A stretch of DNA of 64,000 nt, from assembly GCA_947600065.1 (NCBI GenBank), contig CANQFZ010000001.1, positions 1 to 64,000 on the forward strand, read 5' to 3'. Below the pieces are notes generated by a model. The model had not been told where the DNA came from. It made no database searches and worked only from the letters and a program-made list of their open reading frames with translations. Positions 24,976 to 34,376 of this stretch are shown piece after piece. The position numbers and the translations under genes are program-made. The DNA comes from an uncultured Clostridia bacterium (GTDB lineage: Bacteria; Bacillota; Clostridia; Oscillospirales; Ruminococcaceae). Numbering within the stretch: the stretch's first letter is position 1; the number at the start of each line of letters is the position of its first letter.

Positions 24976-26196
24976 TTATTTGTCCTGAATAGCGTCAATT
25001 CCGGGAAGCCCGTTGCCCTCAAGATATTCGAGAGAAGCGCCGCCGCCCGTGGAGATGTGGCTCATCTTGTCGGCATAACCGAGGTTAATAGCAGCCGTTG
25101 CAGAATCGCCGCCGCCGATAATTGTCGTAGCGTCAGCTTGTGCGAGAGCTTCGCAAACAGCTATAGTTCCCTTTTTGAGCGTGGGATTTTCAAATACGCC
25201 CATAGGACCGTTCCAAACTACCGTCTTTGCGTTCTTCGCTTCATTTGCGAAAAGCTCCATTGTCTTAGGACCTATGTCAAGTCCCATCATATCAGCGGGT
25301 ATCTTGTCAGCGTCAACTACCTGAACTTCGATATCAGCGTCAATGGGCTCGGGGAAAGCCTTTGCAATTGTCGCGTCAACGGGAAGAAGCAGCTTCTTTC
25401 CGTTTGCCTTTGCCTTTTCTATCATCTCTTTGCAGTAGTCTATCTTTTCATTGTCAACAAGAGAAGTTCCAACTTCATAGCCCTGCGCCTTAAGAAACGT
25501 GTAAGCCATTCCGCCGCCGATTATAAGCGTGTCGCACTTTTCAAGAAGGTTAGAGATAACATTCAGTTTATCCGCGACCTTAGCGCCGCCGAGAATAGCG
25601 ACAAACGGACGAACGGGGCTTTCAACAGCGTTTCCGAGAAACTCGATTTCCTTGTTCATAAGGTAACCGACTGCGGTTTCCTTTACAAACTTTGTAACGC
25701 CGACAGTAGAAGCGTGCGCTCTGTGAGAAGAACCGAATGCGTCCATAACGAAAATCTCGTTGTCAACGAGGTCGGCAAGCTCCTTAGAGAGGTTCTCGCC
25801 GTTCTTTGTCTCGTCGCTTCCGCGGAAACGTGTGTTTTCGAGAACAACGATCTCTCCGTCGTTCATCTCCGCAACAGCCTTCTTTGCGTTTTCTCCTACT
25901 ACCGTATCATCGGGAGCGAACGTAACCTTGCACTTTACAAGCTCTGCAAGTCTGTCAGCCGCAGGCTTTAGCGAGAATTTAGCCTCGGGACCGTTCTTGG
26001 GCTTTCCGAGGTGAGAGCATAAAACGACCTTCGCGCCGTTTTCAACAAGCTTGTTGATGGTCGGCAGAGCGGCGGTTATACGGTTGTCGTTAGTGATAAC
26101 GCCGTCTTTCATCGGCACGTTAAAGTCAACGCGCACCAGAACTTTTTTGCCTTTTACATTAAGATCCTCTACATTTTTTTTGTTCAGCTTCGCCAT
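24976..26196 (-). CDS. pgk: Phosphoglycerate kinase
   Basis: Makes ATP from 1,3-bisphosphoglycerate. The 406-residue two-domain enzyme has the N-terminal [41 protein letters not shown] (3-PG site), [11 protein letters not shown] and the C-terminal [12 protein letters not shown] nucleotide loop. It is first in the operon; gapA, often its upstream neighbour, is not here. Confidence 0.97.
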   Translation of the reverse strand: MAKLNKKNVEDLNVKGKKVLVRVDFNVPMKDGVITNDNRITAALPTINKLVENGAKVVLCSHLGKPKNGPEAKFSLKPAADRLAELVKCKVTFAPDDTVVGENAKKAVAEMNDGEIVVLENTRFRGSDETKNGENLSKELADLVDNEIFVMDAFGSSHRAHASTVGVTKFVKETAVGYLMNKEIEFLGNAVESPVRPFVAILGGAKVADKLNVISNLLEKCDTLIIGGGMAYTFLKAQGYEVGTSLVDNEKIDYCKEMIEKAKANGKKLLLPVDATIAKAFPEPIDADIEVQVVDADKIPADMMGLDIGPKTMELFANEAKNAKTVVWNGPMGVFENPTLKKGTIAVCEALAQADATTIIGGGDSATAAINLGYADKMSHISTGGGASLEYLEGNGLPGIDAIQDK

Positions 26197-26228
26197 GATG
26201 TGAAATATCCTTTCTTTACGTTAGAATT

Positions 26229-26244
26229 TGACAGTACCCTGTCA
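26229..26244. promoter_or_regulatory. Palindromic operator candidate downstream of the pgk promoter
   Basis: TGACAG-GGTA-CTGTCA (minus strand), a perfect 6-4-6 inverted repeat about a dozen bases downstream of the -10 element, in the classic position for a repressor. It does not match the Rex or CcpA consensus. It shares TGTC half-site elements with CggR sites but not their full layout. Confidence 0.5.
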
Positions 26245-26256
26245 TTTACACTATAT

Positions 26257-26285
26257 ATTGTACAATATTTCGGTGAATTTTTCAA
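26257..26285 (-). promoter_or_regulatory. SigA-type promoter of pgk-tpiA-gpmI
   Basis: Minus-strand TTGAAA, 17 bases, TACAAT, about 60 bases upstream of pgk. Confidence 0.75.
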
Positions 26286-26355
26286 GTAGATTTTGGAAAT
26301 TCTCACAGAATAATTTTTGAAAATTTCATGGTCATTTTAAAGCGCAAAAATAAGC

Positions 26356-26375
26356 GGGCAAGCATTTGCTTGCCC
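26356..26375 (-). terminator. Terminator of the leucine-rich repeat lipoprotein gene
   Basis: Perfect 8-bp stem GGGCAAGC / GCTTGCCC just beyond the stop codon, followed on the minus strand by GCTTATTTTTG. Confidence 0.7.
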
Positions 26376-26381
26376 TAAATA

Positions 26382-27536
26382 CTATTTAAAACGAATATTG
26401 CAATTAGGCAACAGTTCTTTTAGCTTAGCTTTATCTTCTTCGCTAATCATCAGATTTCTAAACAAATCAAGCTCTGTCAGATTTGTAAGGTTTTCAAGAG
26501 AGGTAATATCTTTAATATTATTTTGCTCTAATGCCAACTCTGTCAAATTTGTAAGATTTGCAAGCGGTTCAATATTGCTTGCTTTATTATAACCCAGATG
26601 TAACACAGTTAATTTCGTTAAGTTTTCAAGTGGTGTAATATCGCTGATTTGATTTTTTGCAAAATTCAATTCTGTTAAATTTGTAAGATTTGCAATCGGC
26701 GTTATATCTGTAACATCATTGTTGTTCATATCTAATTTTGTTAAATTAGTTAAGTTTGAAATAGGTGATATATCGCTGATATTATTACATCCTAAATCCA
26801 GCGTAGTTAAATTTGTAAGATTTGACAAAGGAGTTATATCCGAGACCATAGTCATGTACAGTTTTAGCTCCGTCAATTTAGTGAGATTTGCGAGTGAACT
26901 TATATCTTTTATTGAACTCCAGATTAAATTAAGCTGCGTTAGATTTGTAAGATCAGCAAGCGGAGTAATATCGGTCAATCCTGTATTATCAATAGTTAAG
27001 CTTGTCAAATTTGTCAAATTTGACAATGATGATATATCGCTGATTTTACACTCACTAAGCTCCAATTTTGTTAAATTAGTGAGTTTCCCTATCGGCGATA
27101 CGTCAATATTTTCGCTGTCAGAAAAATAAAGTTCTGTAAGATTAGTAAGTTTTTCAAGCGGAGTTAAATCTTCTATTCCACAATAACTCAATTTCAAGCT
27201 TGTCAAATTTGTAAGATTTGAAATCGGAATTATTACTTCACCATTCCATGTCGCTTCCAGTTCCAATTTTTTCAGATTTAAAAGTTTGCTTATTGATTCA
27301 GCTTCTTCATTTGATATTTCTGCTCTAAGGGATAATTCAGTTGTGGTTGCTATATCATATTCTGTACCTAAAACGGTAACCGAACCCATAGATCCATAGG
27401 TAGGTGTGCTTACCGTGTCGCTCTGCGAATCAGAACCATTCTGTGTGTTTTGCGAGGAATCTTCATTGTCTCCACTGCAACCCGTTAGTATTAGCGCCGC
27501 TGCCAAAATTGTTGAAATAAACTTTGCCTTTTTCAT
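26382..27536 (-). CDS. Surface lipoprotein with internalin-like leucine-rich repeats
   Basis: A 384-residue protein with a lipoprotein signal peptide (basic MKKAK, hydrophobic core, lipobox LTGC with Cys about 20), a Ser/Gln/Asn-rich linker (about 22-50) and about twelve 22-residue repeats of the LxNLTNLTxLxLxxNxIxDITPL type, ending with a LPNCNI cap. It is expected to be anchored outside the membrane; the ligand is unknown. The repeats are also visible in the DNA as 66-base units and the gene is clearly more AT-rich than its neighbours, which suggests transfer or repeat-driven drift. AAGGAGG is upstream but 13-14 bases from the ATG. Confidence 0.85.
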   Translation of the reverse strand: MKKAKFISTILAAALILTGCSGDNEDSSQNTQNGSDSQSDTVSTPTYGSMGSVTVLGTEYDIATTTELSLRAEISNEEAESISKLLNLKKLELEATWNGEVIIPISNLTNLTSLKLSYCGIEDLTPLEKLTNLTELYFSDSENIDVSPIGKLTNLTKLELSECKISDISSLSNLTNLTSLTIDNTGLTDITPLADLTNLTQLNLIWSSIKDISSLANLTKLTELKLYMTMVSDITPLSNLTNLTTLDLGCNNISDISPISNLTNLTKLDMNNNDVTDITPIANLTNLTELNFAKNQISDITPLENLTKLTVLHLGYNKASNIEPLANLTNLTELALEQNNIKDITSLENLTNLTELDLFRNLMISEEDKAKLKELLPNCNIRFK

Positions 27537-27690
27537 TTTTACATCATGTCCTCCTTAAAGTGTCAATAATAAATTCAAACTCTTATTTTCTACTAAATAG
27601 TAATAGTACTAAAATAGAGCCTCATTGCAATAACATTATATCACCTCCGCTGAAATTTGTCAACACCATAAAATCAAAAAAGCGCAAAAA

Positions 27691-27718
27691 GAGGGAAGCC
27701 CTGCTTCCCTCAATGCTT
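27691..27718 (-). terminator. Terminator downstream of the GGDEF/EAL-like gene
   Basis: Nine-bp perfect stem GAGGGAAGC / GCTTCCCTC with a three-base loop, four bases or more past the gene end, followed on the minus strand by TTTTTGCG. Confidence 0.75.
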
Positions 27719-27721
27719 TAT

Positions 27722-30220
27722 TTACTTTTCCTTGAGCCTTGCGATAAAGTCGCACGAGTGGAGCGGCTGCCCGTTCACTGCGCCTTGTATCAGGTCGACG
27801 TTGAAATACCGCGTGAGTCCGAGCGTCTTTTCGTTGTCTACTCCGCTCACGCAGACCGTCATTCCGCTTTGGTGCGCCTTTTCAATGAGCGCCCTTAAAT
27901 ATCCCGATGAAATTTCGTCGCCGTGAAGCCGCTTTGAGCTTATCTTCGCAATGTTTACATACGGCATTTTGAACAGCGTTTCCGTCAGAAAACTTCTGCC
28001 CTTGTCCTCGCTTATTATGTTTACACCGAGCTTTGAAAACCGCCGCAAAGTAACGCTGCTTTTCGCAAGCGTTCCCGAATTGTCAGAAACCGAAATGCTG
28101 ATTGCGCTTGCGGGAAGGGAATACTTTTCGAGCGTTTTGTTCAGCATTACTATATAATAGTCCGAGTCCAACGCGAACCTCGGATATTCAAAGCCTACTC
28201 TGAAATCGGGATAGCCAAGCTTTCTGACTTCCGCGCAGAACCAGCAGAGCTTGTTTATCGCATAGTCATAAAGCTCTTCGAGTTTTCCCTCTCGTTCAAC
28301 TATCGGAAGCACCTTGTCGCGCGGCGCAATAAAGCCCTCTTTCTTCCAGAAAAGCCTGCTCTCGCAGCAAATAAGCTCTCCCGTCGCCGCGTCGTTTATC
28401 GGCGAATACAGATAGTAAAATCCCTCAAAGCCGTTTTTCGCGTCGTCGCTTATCATCTTTCTTATGCGGATATTTTCGTCAAGTTTATTTTCAAGGTCGG
28501 GCGACAGACTGACCGCTCCGCGCTGATTTTCACATTCTGAAAGTTTCAGCGTTTCCGACGCCGCATTTTCACATTCTTCCGCCGTGTAAACATCATCGGG
28601 GAAGAAGTTTACTCTCGCATACATTTCTATATTATGATAGGTGTCGTCATAATACCAGTTGCGCGAGAATTTTCCTAAGACGGTCTTTGCAAAGCCGAGA
28701 GTTGCTTCTTTGCTCGCGTCCTCGATAATGACGAAAAGCACGTCGCTTGAAAACAAATAAACGCTCGTTTTGTTTCCCGAAGGTATCGCCGCAATATATT
28801 CCGCAATGCTCCCAACTATCCCGTCCGCATACTGATAGCCGTAAGAAGCCGTCATAGCCTTATAGTTCGCTATCTCAAACGAAATGACCGCGCCGCTTTT
28901 GCCGTCCTGTACCGTCTGCGCGAAATCCGTTTCAAACGCCGTTCTGTTCGGTATACCCGTCGCCGCGTCACGGAACGCAAGCCTTTGCAAATGTTCCTGC
29001 GAGAGAGCGAGCCTATTTTCCGTGAATGAACGGTAAATAAGTGTAGTAAGTATCTGCGTAACGCTCCTTAAAACTTTTCTGTCGCGGTTCGTCCAAGCTC
29101 TCCCCGAAGTATGGGAAATGAACATAAAAACGCCCTTTGCGGTGCCGTTGTCATAAATTCTTGAAAGCGCGCAGCTTCTGTTCTTTTCGCTTTTTTTCCC
29201 GCGTATCTCGTCCTCGTCGACATAAACTATAGTGTTGGATTCAAGTTCTTCATTTATCTTGACGTTGGTTATAAAATCGCTTGAAGCGGGGCTTATCGCG
29301 CCGTTTTCGTCCCAGTGGTAGACTTTGGGCGGGTCTTCTCTGTCAATGCAGAAAATAAGCCTGTCGAGCGCAAAATAGTCCTTTACCAGCGGGATAATTT
29401 TCCCGAACGCGTCAACGCTCGTCTTGCATTTGAGGATATTCGTATAGATGTTGTTTATCAGCATCTGGTCTTCAAAATTTTCTCCGAGCAGCTTGTTTGC
29501 CTTTCGGCTGTTTTCGACTTCTTCTCCTACAACGACATAAGAGTTCGCAATATTGCTCACCGTCTGCACCATAATGTCAAGAAGCTGAGAGTTTGCATTT
29601 ATAGTATCAAGATTTTCTCCCGCTATTATCCACTCTGCGGCAGTCTTGTGTTTTATGCGTATGCTCTTTTTGCGCTGATAGCTCATCTTGTTGAGGTTCT
29701 TGTTTTTCGGTTGACCGCTCGCAACGGCGATGATCCCTCCGCTCGGAGAAACGATAGCCGAGTAAAGCCCCTCTGTATTGGCGAAAGGCTGCTGTATAAG
29801 TTCAAGATAGTTCTCCCCGAGTATCTCGCGAAGCGACGGTATTTCGTCCTCTATCTCCGAGTAAGCTCCGACCTTTTTCTTAAAGTCGCTTACAACGTCT
29901 TCAAAATCGTCCGAAGCCTCCTGCATCGTTCCCAAAAACTCTGTAGAATTTTCCTCTGTATGCTCGGGAGCCGCGGAGATATAATACCATTTATAAGTGT
30001 CTTTAAGCTTTAATCTCGAATATATTTTGAGGCTCCGGCTCCTGCCGTCTATAACGTCGTTTACAGCCTCGCAAAAAGGCATATAATCGTCTGTATAAAT
30101 AATGTTGTTTAAAACCTCCGACCTTTCTTCTCCGAAAAAATCAACGGGAAAACCGGGCTTGTATTTCATCGAGAAAGCAAGGTTTCCGCTGTATGACAAA
30201 GCTCTTTCCAATTTTGACAT
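27722..30220 (-). CDS. Multidomain PAS-GAF-GGDEF-EAL protein with degenerate catalytic motifs
   Basis: An 832-residue soluble protein. An N-terminal PAS-like region (about 1-110), a GAF-like region (about 265-400, FALDRLIFCIDRED), then LQRLAFRDAATGIPNRTAFETDF, the classic entry to a GGDEF domain (about 425-570). The signature loop reads FSSDVLFVII instead of GGDEF, and the EAL domain (about 600-830) has ESRLFWKKEGFIAP in place of EALLRW, with later metal ligands also changed. It is therefore unlikely to make or cleave cyclic di-GMP; binding, sensing or scaffolding is inferred. The start follows GAGGTG at eight bases. Single-gene unit. Confidence 0.8.
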   Translation of the reverse strand: MSKLERALSYSGNLAFSMKYKPGFPVDFFGEERSEVLNNIIYTDDYMPFCEAVNDVIDGRSRSLKIYSRLKLKDTYKWYYISAAPEHTEENSTEFLGTMQEASDDFEDVVSDFKKKVGAYSEIEDEIPSLREILGENYLELIQQPFANTEGLYSAIVSPSGGIIAVASGQPKNKNLNKMSYQRKKSIRIKHKTAAEWIIAGENLDTINANSQLLDIMVQTVSNIANSYVVVGEEVENSRKANKLLGENFEDQMLINNIYTNILKCKTSVDAFGKIIPLVKDYFALDRLIFCIDREDPPKVYHWDENGAISPASSDFITNVKINEELESNTIVYVDEDEIRGKKSEKNRSCALSRIYDNGTAKGVFMFISHTSGRAWTNRDRKVLRSVTQILTTLIYRSFTENRLALSQEHLQRLAFRDAATGIPNRTAFETDFAQTVQDGKSGAVISFEIANYKAMTASYGYQYADGIVGSIAEYIAAIPSGNKTSVYLFSSDVLFVIIEDASKEATLGFAKTVLGKFSRNWYYDDTYHNIEMYARVNFFPDDVYTAEECENAASETLKLSECENQRGAVSLSPDLENKLDENIRIRKMISDDAKNGFEGFYYLYSPINDAATGELICCESRLFWKKEGFIAPRDKVLPIVEREGKLEELYDYAINKLCWFCAEVRKLGYPDFRVGFEYPRFALDSDYYIVMLNKTLEKYSLPASAISISVSDNSGTLAKSSVTLRRFSKLGVNIISEDKGRSFLTETLFKMPYVNIAKISSKRLHGDEISSGYLRALIEKAHQSGMTVCVSGVDNEKTLGLTRYFNVDLIQGAVNGQPLHSCDFIARLKEK

Positions 30221-30418
30221 TATGCTGTCACCTCTTAACTGTTCACTTTTGTTAAATGTGCAAATATACTAAAATCTGTCAACATCGGTAAAAATTTTTA
30301 TGGAAAATATATGCTACCATGTTTATTATAACAAAATATATTCAACATTTCAAGTACCTTTTCATATATTTCATGAGTTTTTCATATAGTAGGGAAATTC
30401 AGTTCACAAAGGTTGTTC

Positions 30419-30640
30419 GTATACAGAGGGGAGTACAGTATACAGGGTACAATGTACAGTATTCAGTTATGGTATCCGCCTTGCGGCGGATAATATTAGA
30501 TTGTTATCGGACTGAAACGTTTTCGAGCGCAACCGTTAGAGATTTAATCGTGTGCCTATGGATTAAAAACAATCTAAATAGCGCCCGCGACAGCGGGCAC
30601 CATAGCTGTACACTGTACACTGTACCCTGTCAACTGCCAA
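30419..30640. repeat. Foldback element with GTACAGT-type heptads
   Basis: Left arm GTACAGT ATACAGG GTACAAT GTACAGT ATTCAGT and right arm TGTACAC TGTACAC TGTACCC TGTCAAC are in 7-bp phase and complementary. Nested inside are TATGGT/ACCATA, a GC hairpin on each side (ATCCGCCTTGCGGCGGAT; GCCCGCGACAGCGGGC), and TATTAGATTGTT/AACAATCTAAATA, so nearly the whole element can fold on itself. It fills most of the 590-base spacer between the GGDEF/EAL gene and hrcA. A fragment of the same heptads lies at 52071-52106. Confidence 0.75.
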
Positions 30641-30732
30641 CAGATTTATATTGTATTCGTATCATATAGTTAAATTTCACAAATTTGTCTTAAATTATTT
30701 TAATTATTTGTGTAATTATTTTTCAAAAACAC

Positions 30733-30761
30733 TTGACAAACTTTTATAATTGTGTTAAATT
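30733..30761 (+). promoter_or_regulatory. SigA-type promoter of the hrcA operon
   Basis: TTGACA, 17 bases, TAAATT, immediately upstream of the CIRCE operator. Confidence 0.75.
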
Positions 30762-30765
30762 ATAT

Positions 30766-30792
30766 TTAGCACTCAAAGAGATAGAGTGCTAA
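30766..30792 (+). promoter_or_regulatory. CIRCE operator bound by HrcA
   Basis: TTAGCACTC, nine bases, GAGTGCTAA: a perfect match to the CIRCE consensus, placed between the promoter and hrcA. HrcA with GroEL help represses the operon here at normal temperature. Confidence 0.97.
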
Positions 30793-30813
30793 AACGAACA
30801 AGGAGTGGTTTGC

Positions 30814-31860
30814 GTGGAGCAGCGCGGAATGAAGATATTAGCCGCGATAATCGACGAATATATCCGCACGGGCGAGCCTGTCGGCTCAAAAACTCTTGCG
30901 GAAATGTCGGATATCGGCGTAAGCTCCGCTACTATTCGCAACACAATGGCGGCACTGGAACAGGAGGGCTATCTCGACCACCCGCACACGTCTGCGGGAA
31001 GAGTTCCGACCTTCAAGGGTTTCAGATATTATATCGACCACCTTATGTGTCCCGAACCGCTCTCTGTCGAAAAAATTTCACAGATAGACGAGCTCTTGGA
31101 AAGCGGCGGGCTGACGGACGAGGCGATAGTTGAAAACGCGGGAACGGCTCTCGCTGAAATTACAAAATGCGCGGCGATATCCACAAATCACGCGGCAAAG
31201 TTTTCGGTCATTTCAAAGGTCGAAGTCATTCCGACGGGCAGAAGAATGTACGTTCTGCTTATGATAACTTCAAACGGCGCGATAAAAAACAAGGTCTGCC
31301 GTATGGAATTTGACCTCACGAACGAGCAGATGCAGAGCATAACGAGCTTTTTAAACGAGCATTTGTGCGGAATGAACGTTGAAAATATGTCCGAGGAATA
31401 TGTAAACGGCGTCGTTGCGGCAATGGGAAGTTATATGCTTTCCCTTTCGCCGCTTATAAACGCTGTATACGAGCTTTCCGAGGAGATGATGAAAGACAGC
31501 GTGGACGTGAGAGGAGAAGCAAATCTTCTCGCCTGCAGAGAGTTTGAAGCGGACGACGTGATGAAATTCCTCGAAAAAAAAGGAGAGCTTACGGAGTTTC
31601 TCGACGACGCGTTTTCGGGAATAAACGTAAAGTTTGGCGAGGAAAACGGAACATTCGCGATTTCAAATTCAACGTTAGTAAGCACCAGCTATTATAAGGA
31701 CGGAAAGCCCGCGGGAACGCTCGGCATAATAGGTCCAATGAGACTTGACTACAGAAAGATAATCCCCTATGTGGAATATCTCAGCAAAAAGGTATCGACA
31801 ATGCTCTCCGAAAACGAGAGCCTTGAAATAGAAAACAAGGGAGATGACGATGATGAATGA
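30814..31860 (+). CDS. hrcA: Heat-inducible transcription repressor HrcA
   Basis: Winged-helix repressor that binds CIRCE. The 348-residue protein has the N-terminal DNA-binding domain ILAAIIDEYIRTGEPVGSKTLAE... VSSATIRNTMAALEQEGYL and HTSAGRVPTFKGFRYY, with the C-terminal GTLGIIGPMRLDYRKIIPYVEYLS. I use the GTG at 30814, eight bases after AAGGAG; the GTG at 30805 in the track overlaps that site. The gene overlaps grpE. Confidence 0.95.
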   Translation: MEQRGMKILAAIIDEYIRTGEPVGSKTLAEMSDIGVSSATIRNTMAALEQEGYLDHPHTSAGRVPTFKGFRYYIDHLMCPEPLSVEKISQIDELLESGGLTDEAIVENAGTALAEITKCAAISTNHAAKFSVISKVEVIPTGRRMYVLLMITSNGAIKNKVCRMEFDLTNEQMQSITSFLNEHLCGMNVENMSEEYVNGVVAAMGSYMLSLSPLINAVYELSEEMMKDSVDVRGEANLLACREFEADDVMKFLEKKGELTEFLDDAFSGINVKFGEENGTFAISNSTLVSTSYYKDGKPAGTLGIIGPMRLDYRKIIPYVEYLSKKVSTMLSENESLEIENKGDDDDE

Positions 31861-32428
31861 AGAAGAAAAGTCCGAAGTGAACGAGACTGAGGTGAACGAA
31901 ACCGAGGTGAACGAGGCAAGTGAGGCAAACGAGCCCGAAGCTGCCGAGCCCGAAAAGCAAGCCGAGGACGGCGCGGACACTGCCGAGGAAAATGAGGACA
32001 ACAAAATTGCTGAAGAGCTTAAAGCCGTTAAAGATCAGCTTTTGAGGACAATGGCGGAGTACGACAACTTCCGAAAGCGTTCGCAGCGCGAAAAGGACGC
32101 ACTGAGAGCGGACATTATAACGAACGTCACTTCAAAGTTCCTGCCCGTTATGGACAATCTCGAAAGGGCTTTGGCGGCTGAATGTTCCGATGAGAACTAC
32201 AAAAGCGGCGTAAAGATGATTTTCGACAGCTTCTGCGAAACGCTCAAAGGTCTGGGCGTTGAGGAGATAAAGAGCGACGGCGAAACGTTCTCCCCGAATT
32301 ATCATCAGGCGGTCCAGAAAGTTCCCGGAGGAGAGGTCGAAAGCGGAAAGATCGTTCAGACCTTTGCAAAGGGTTATAAGATCGGCGACAAGGTCATAAG
32401 GTTTGCAATAGTTGCGGTCGCCGAATAG
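31850..32428 (+). CDS. grpE: Nucleotide exchange factor GrpE
   Basis: Dimeric exchange factor for DnaK. An acidic Glu/Asn-rich N-terminus with NETEVNETEVNEA repeats precedes the long coiled coil (AEELKAVKDQLLRTMAEYDNFRKRSQREK) and the C-terminal beta wing (EVESGKIVQTFAKGYKIGDKVIR). Three in-frame ATGs lie close together (31844, 31850, 31853); AAGGGAG at 31837-31843 favours the second or third. The start overlaps the hrcA stop, indicating coupling. Confidence 0.93.
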   Translation: MMNEEEKSEVNETEVNETEVNEASEANEPEAAEPEKQAEDGADTAEENEDNKIAEELKAVKDQLLRTMAEYDNFRKRSQREKDALRADIITNVTSKFLPVMDNLERALAAECSDENYKSGVKMIFDSFCETLKGLGVEEIKSDGETFSPNYHQAVQKVPGGEVESGKIVQTFAKGYKIGDKVIRFAIVAVAE

Positions 32429-32477
32429 CAAAGAGCAAAAACTGAAAATCTTTTATTATTGAAAAGGAGATATAATT

Positions 32478-34307
32478 ATGAGCAAGATAATAGGTATTGA
32501 CTTAGGCACGACAAACAGCTGCGTATCCGTAATAGAGGGCGGCGAGCCTGTCGTTATCACAAACTCCGAGGGTTCGAGAACGACTCCCTCCGTTGTTGCA
32601 TTTACAAAGGACGGAGAAAGACTTGTAGGTCAGCTTGCAAAGAACCAGGCTGTACAGAACCCCGAAAAGACCGTTATTTCCATAAAGCGTCACATGGGAA
32701 GTGACTACAAGGTAGACATCGACGGCAAAAAGTACACCCCGCAGGAAATTTCGGCAATGATACTTCAAAAGCTGAAAAACGACGCGGAGGCATATCTCGG
32801 CGAAAAAGTCACGGACGCAGTAATAACCGTTCCCGCATACTTTACGGACAGTCAGCGCCAGGCTACAAAAGACGCGGGACAAATCGCGGGACTTAACGTT
32901 CAGCGTATCATAAACGAGCCTACGGCGGCGGCTCTCGCATACGGCGTAGATAAGGAAGAAGACCAGAACATCGTGGTTTACGACCTCGGCGGCGGTACGT
33001 TCGACGTATCTGTTATAAACATCGGCGACGGCGTTCAGGAAGTTCTTGCGACCGCAGGAAACAACCACCTCGGCGGCGACGATTTCGACCAGAGGATAAT
33101 GGACTATCTCAAGAGCGAATTTAAGAAGTCAGACGGCATCGACCTTTCAAACGACAAGTTCGCTATGCAGAGACTGAAAGACGAAGCTGAAAAGGCGAAA
33201 ATAGCACTTTCAAACTCCACCTCCGTAAACATTTCTATCCCGTATATAACCGCTGACGCTACAGGACCTAAGCACTTAAACGTTACGCTTTCAAGAGCAA
33301 AGTTCAACGAGCTTACCGCAGACCTTGTTGATATGACAATGGGTCCGCTGAAGCAGGCGATAGCCGACAGCGGTCTTGAAAAGAGCGAGATACACAAGAT
33401 ACTTCTTGTCGGCGGCTCTACAAGAATACCCGCAGTTCAGGATATGGTAAAGAACTTCCTCGGAAAAGAGCCGTTTAAGGGCATAAACCCCGACGAGTGC
33501 GTTGCTATCGGAGCTTCCATTCAGGGCGGCGTTCTCAATAAGGAAGTACAGGGCATAGTTCTTCTCGACGTTACTCCGCTTTCGCTCGGAATTGAAACGG
33601 CGGGCGGCGTATGCACGAGAATGATCGCAAGAAACACCACCATTCCCACAAAGGAGAGCAAGGTATTTACGACTTATGCGGACAATCAGCCCTCTGTCGA
33701 TATAAACGTTTTGCAGGGCGAGCGCGAGTTTGCAAAGGACAACAAGTCCATAGGAAACTTCCGTCTTGACGGAATTGCTCCCGCTCCTCGCGGTATCCCG
33801 CAGATAGAAGTTACTTTCGACATTGACGCAAACGGCATTGTAAACGTATCGGCAAAAGACCTCGGCACAGGAAAAGAACAGCATATCTCCATAACCGCTT
33901 CTACAAATATGAGCAAGGAAGATATAGATAAGGCAGTTAAAGAAGCCGAAGCGTATGCCGCAGAGGACAAAAAGCGCAAGGAGGACGTTGACGCAAGAAA
34001 CGAAGCGGATTCTCTGTGCTATCAGGCAAAGAAGTCAATGGGCGAGTTCGGCGACAAGGTTTCCGCAGACGACAAGGCAAAGGTAGAGCCGAAGATAACC
34101 GCTCTCGAAGAAGCCCTCAAGGGTACTGACATTGAGGCAATAAAGAAAGCCAAAGACGAGCTTCAGAACGCCTTTTACGAGGTAGCTCAAAAGGTATATC
34201 AGGCGAGCGCTCCCGAGGGCGCGCAGAATGCGCAGGGCGCAGGCAATAACAATAACAACGGAGATAACGACGACGGCGCTGTTGACGTTGAGTACACCGA
34301 AAAGTAA
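32478..34307 (+). CDS. dnaK: Molecular chaperone DnaK (Hsp70)
   Basis: ATP-driven chaperone. The 609-residue protein has [14 protein letters not shown] at the start, [57 protein letters not shown] and the linker/substrate domain [17 protein letters not shown]. The C-terminal lid ends in an Asn/Gly-rich tail and DVEYTEK. AAAGGAG precedes the ATG. As in other Firmicutes it follows grpE. Confidence 0.97.
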   Translation: MSKIIGIDLGTTNSCVSVIEGGEPVVITNSEGSRTTPSVVAFTKDGERLVGQLAKNQAVQNPEKTVISIKRHMGSDYKVDIDGKKYTPQEISAMILQKLKNDAEAYLGEKVTDAVITVPAYFTDSQRQATKDAGQIAGLNVQRIINEPTAAALAYGVDKEEDQNIVVYDLGGGTFDVSVINIGDGVQEVLATAGNNHLGGDDFDQRIMDYLKSEFKKSDGIDLSNDKFAMQRLKDEAEKAKIALSNSTSVNISIPYITADATGPKHLNVTLSRAKFNELTADLVDMTMGPLKQAIADSGLEKSEIHKILLVGGSTRIPAVQDMVKNFLGKEPFKGINPDECVAIGASIQGGVLNKEVQGIVLLDVTPLSLGIETAGGVCTRMIARNTTIPTKESKVFTTYADNQPSVDINVLQGEREFAKDNKSIGNFRLDGIAPAPRGIPQIEVTFDIDANGIVNVSAKDLGTGKEQHISITASTNMSKEDIDKAVKEAEAYAAEDKKRKEDVDARNEADSLCYQAKKSMGEFGDKVSADDKAKVEPKITALEEALKGTDIEAIKKAKDELQNAFYEVAQKVYQASAPEGAQNAQGAGNNNNNGDNDDGAVDVEYTEK

Positions 34308-34376
34308 ACACAGGATTTAAGACTTACGCCGAGCAGCCTTACACTGCTCGACGTATTGTGCGGTTCGGAGGAAAAT

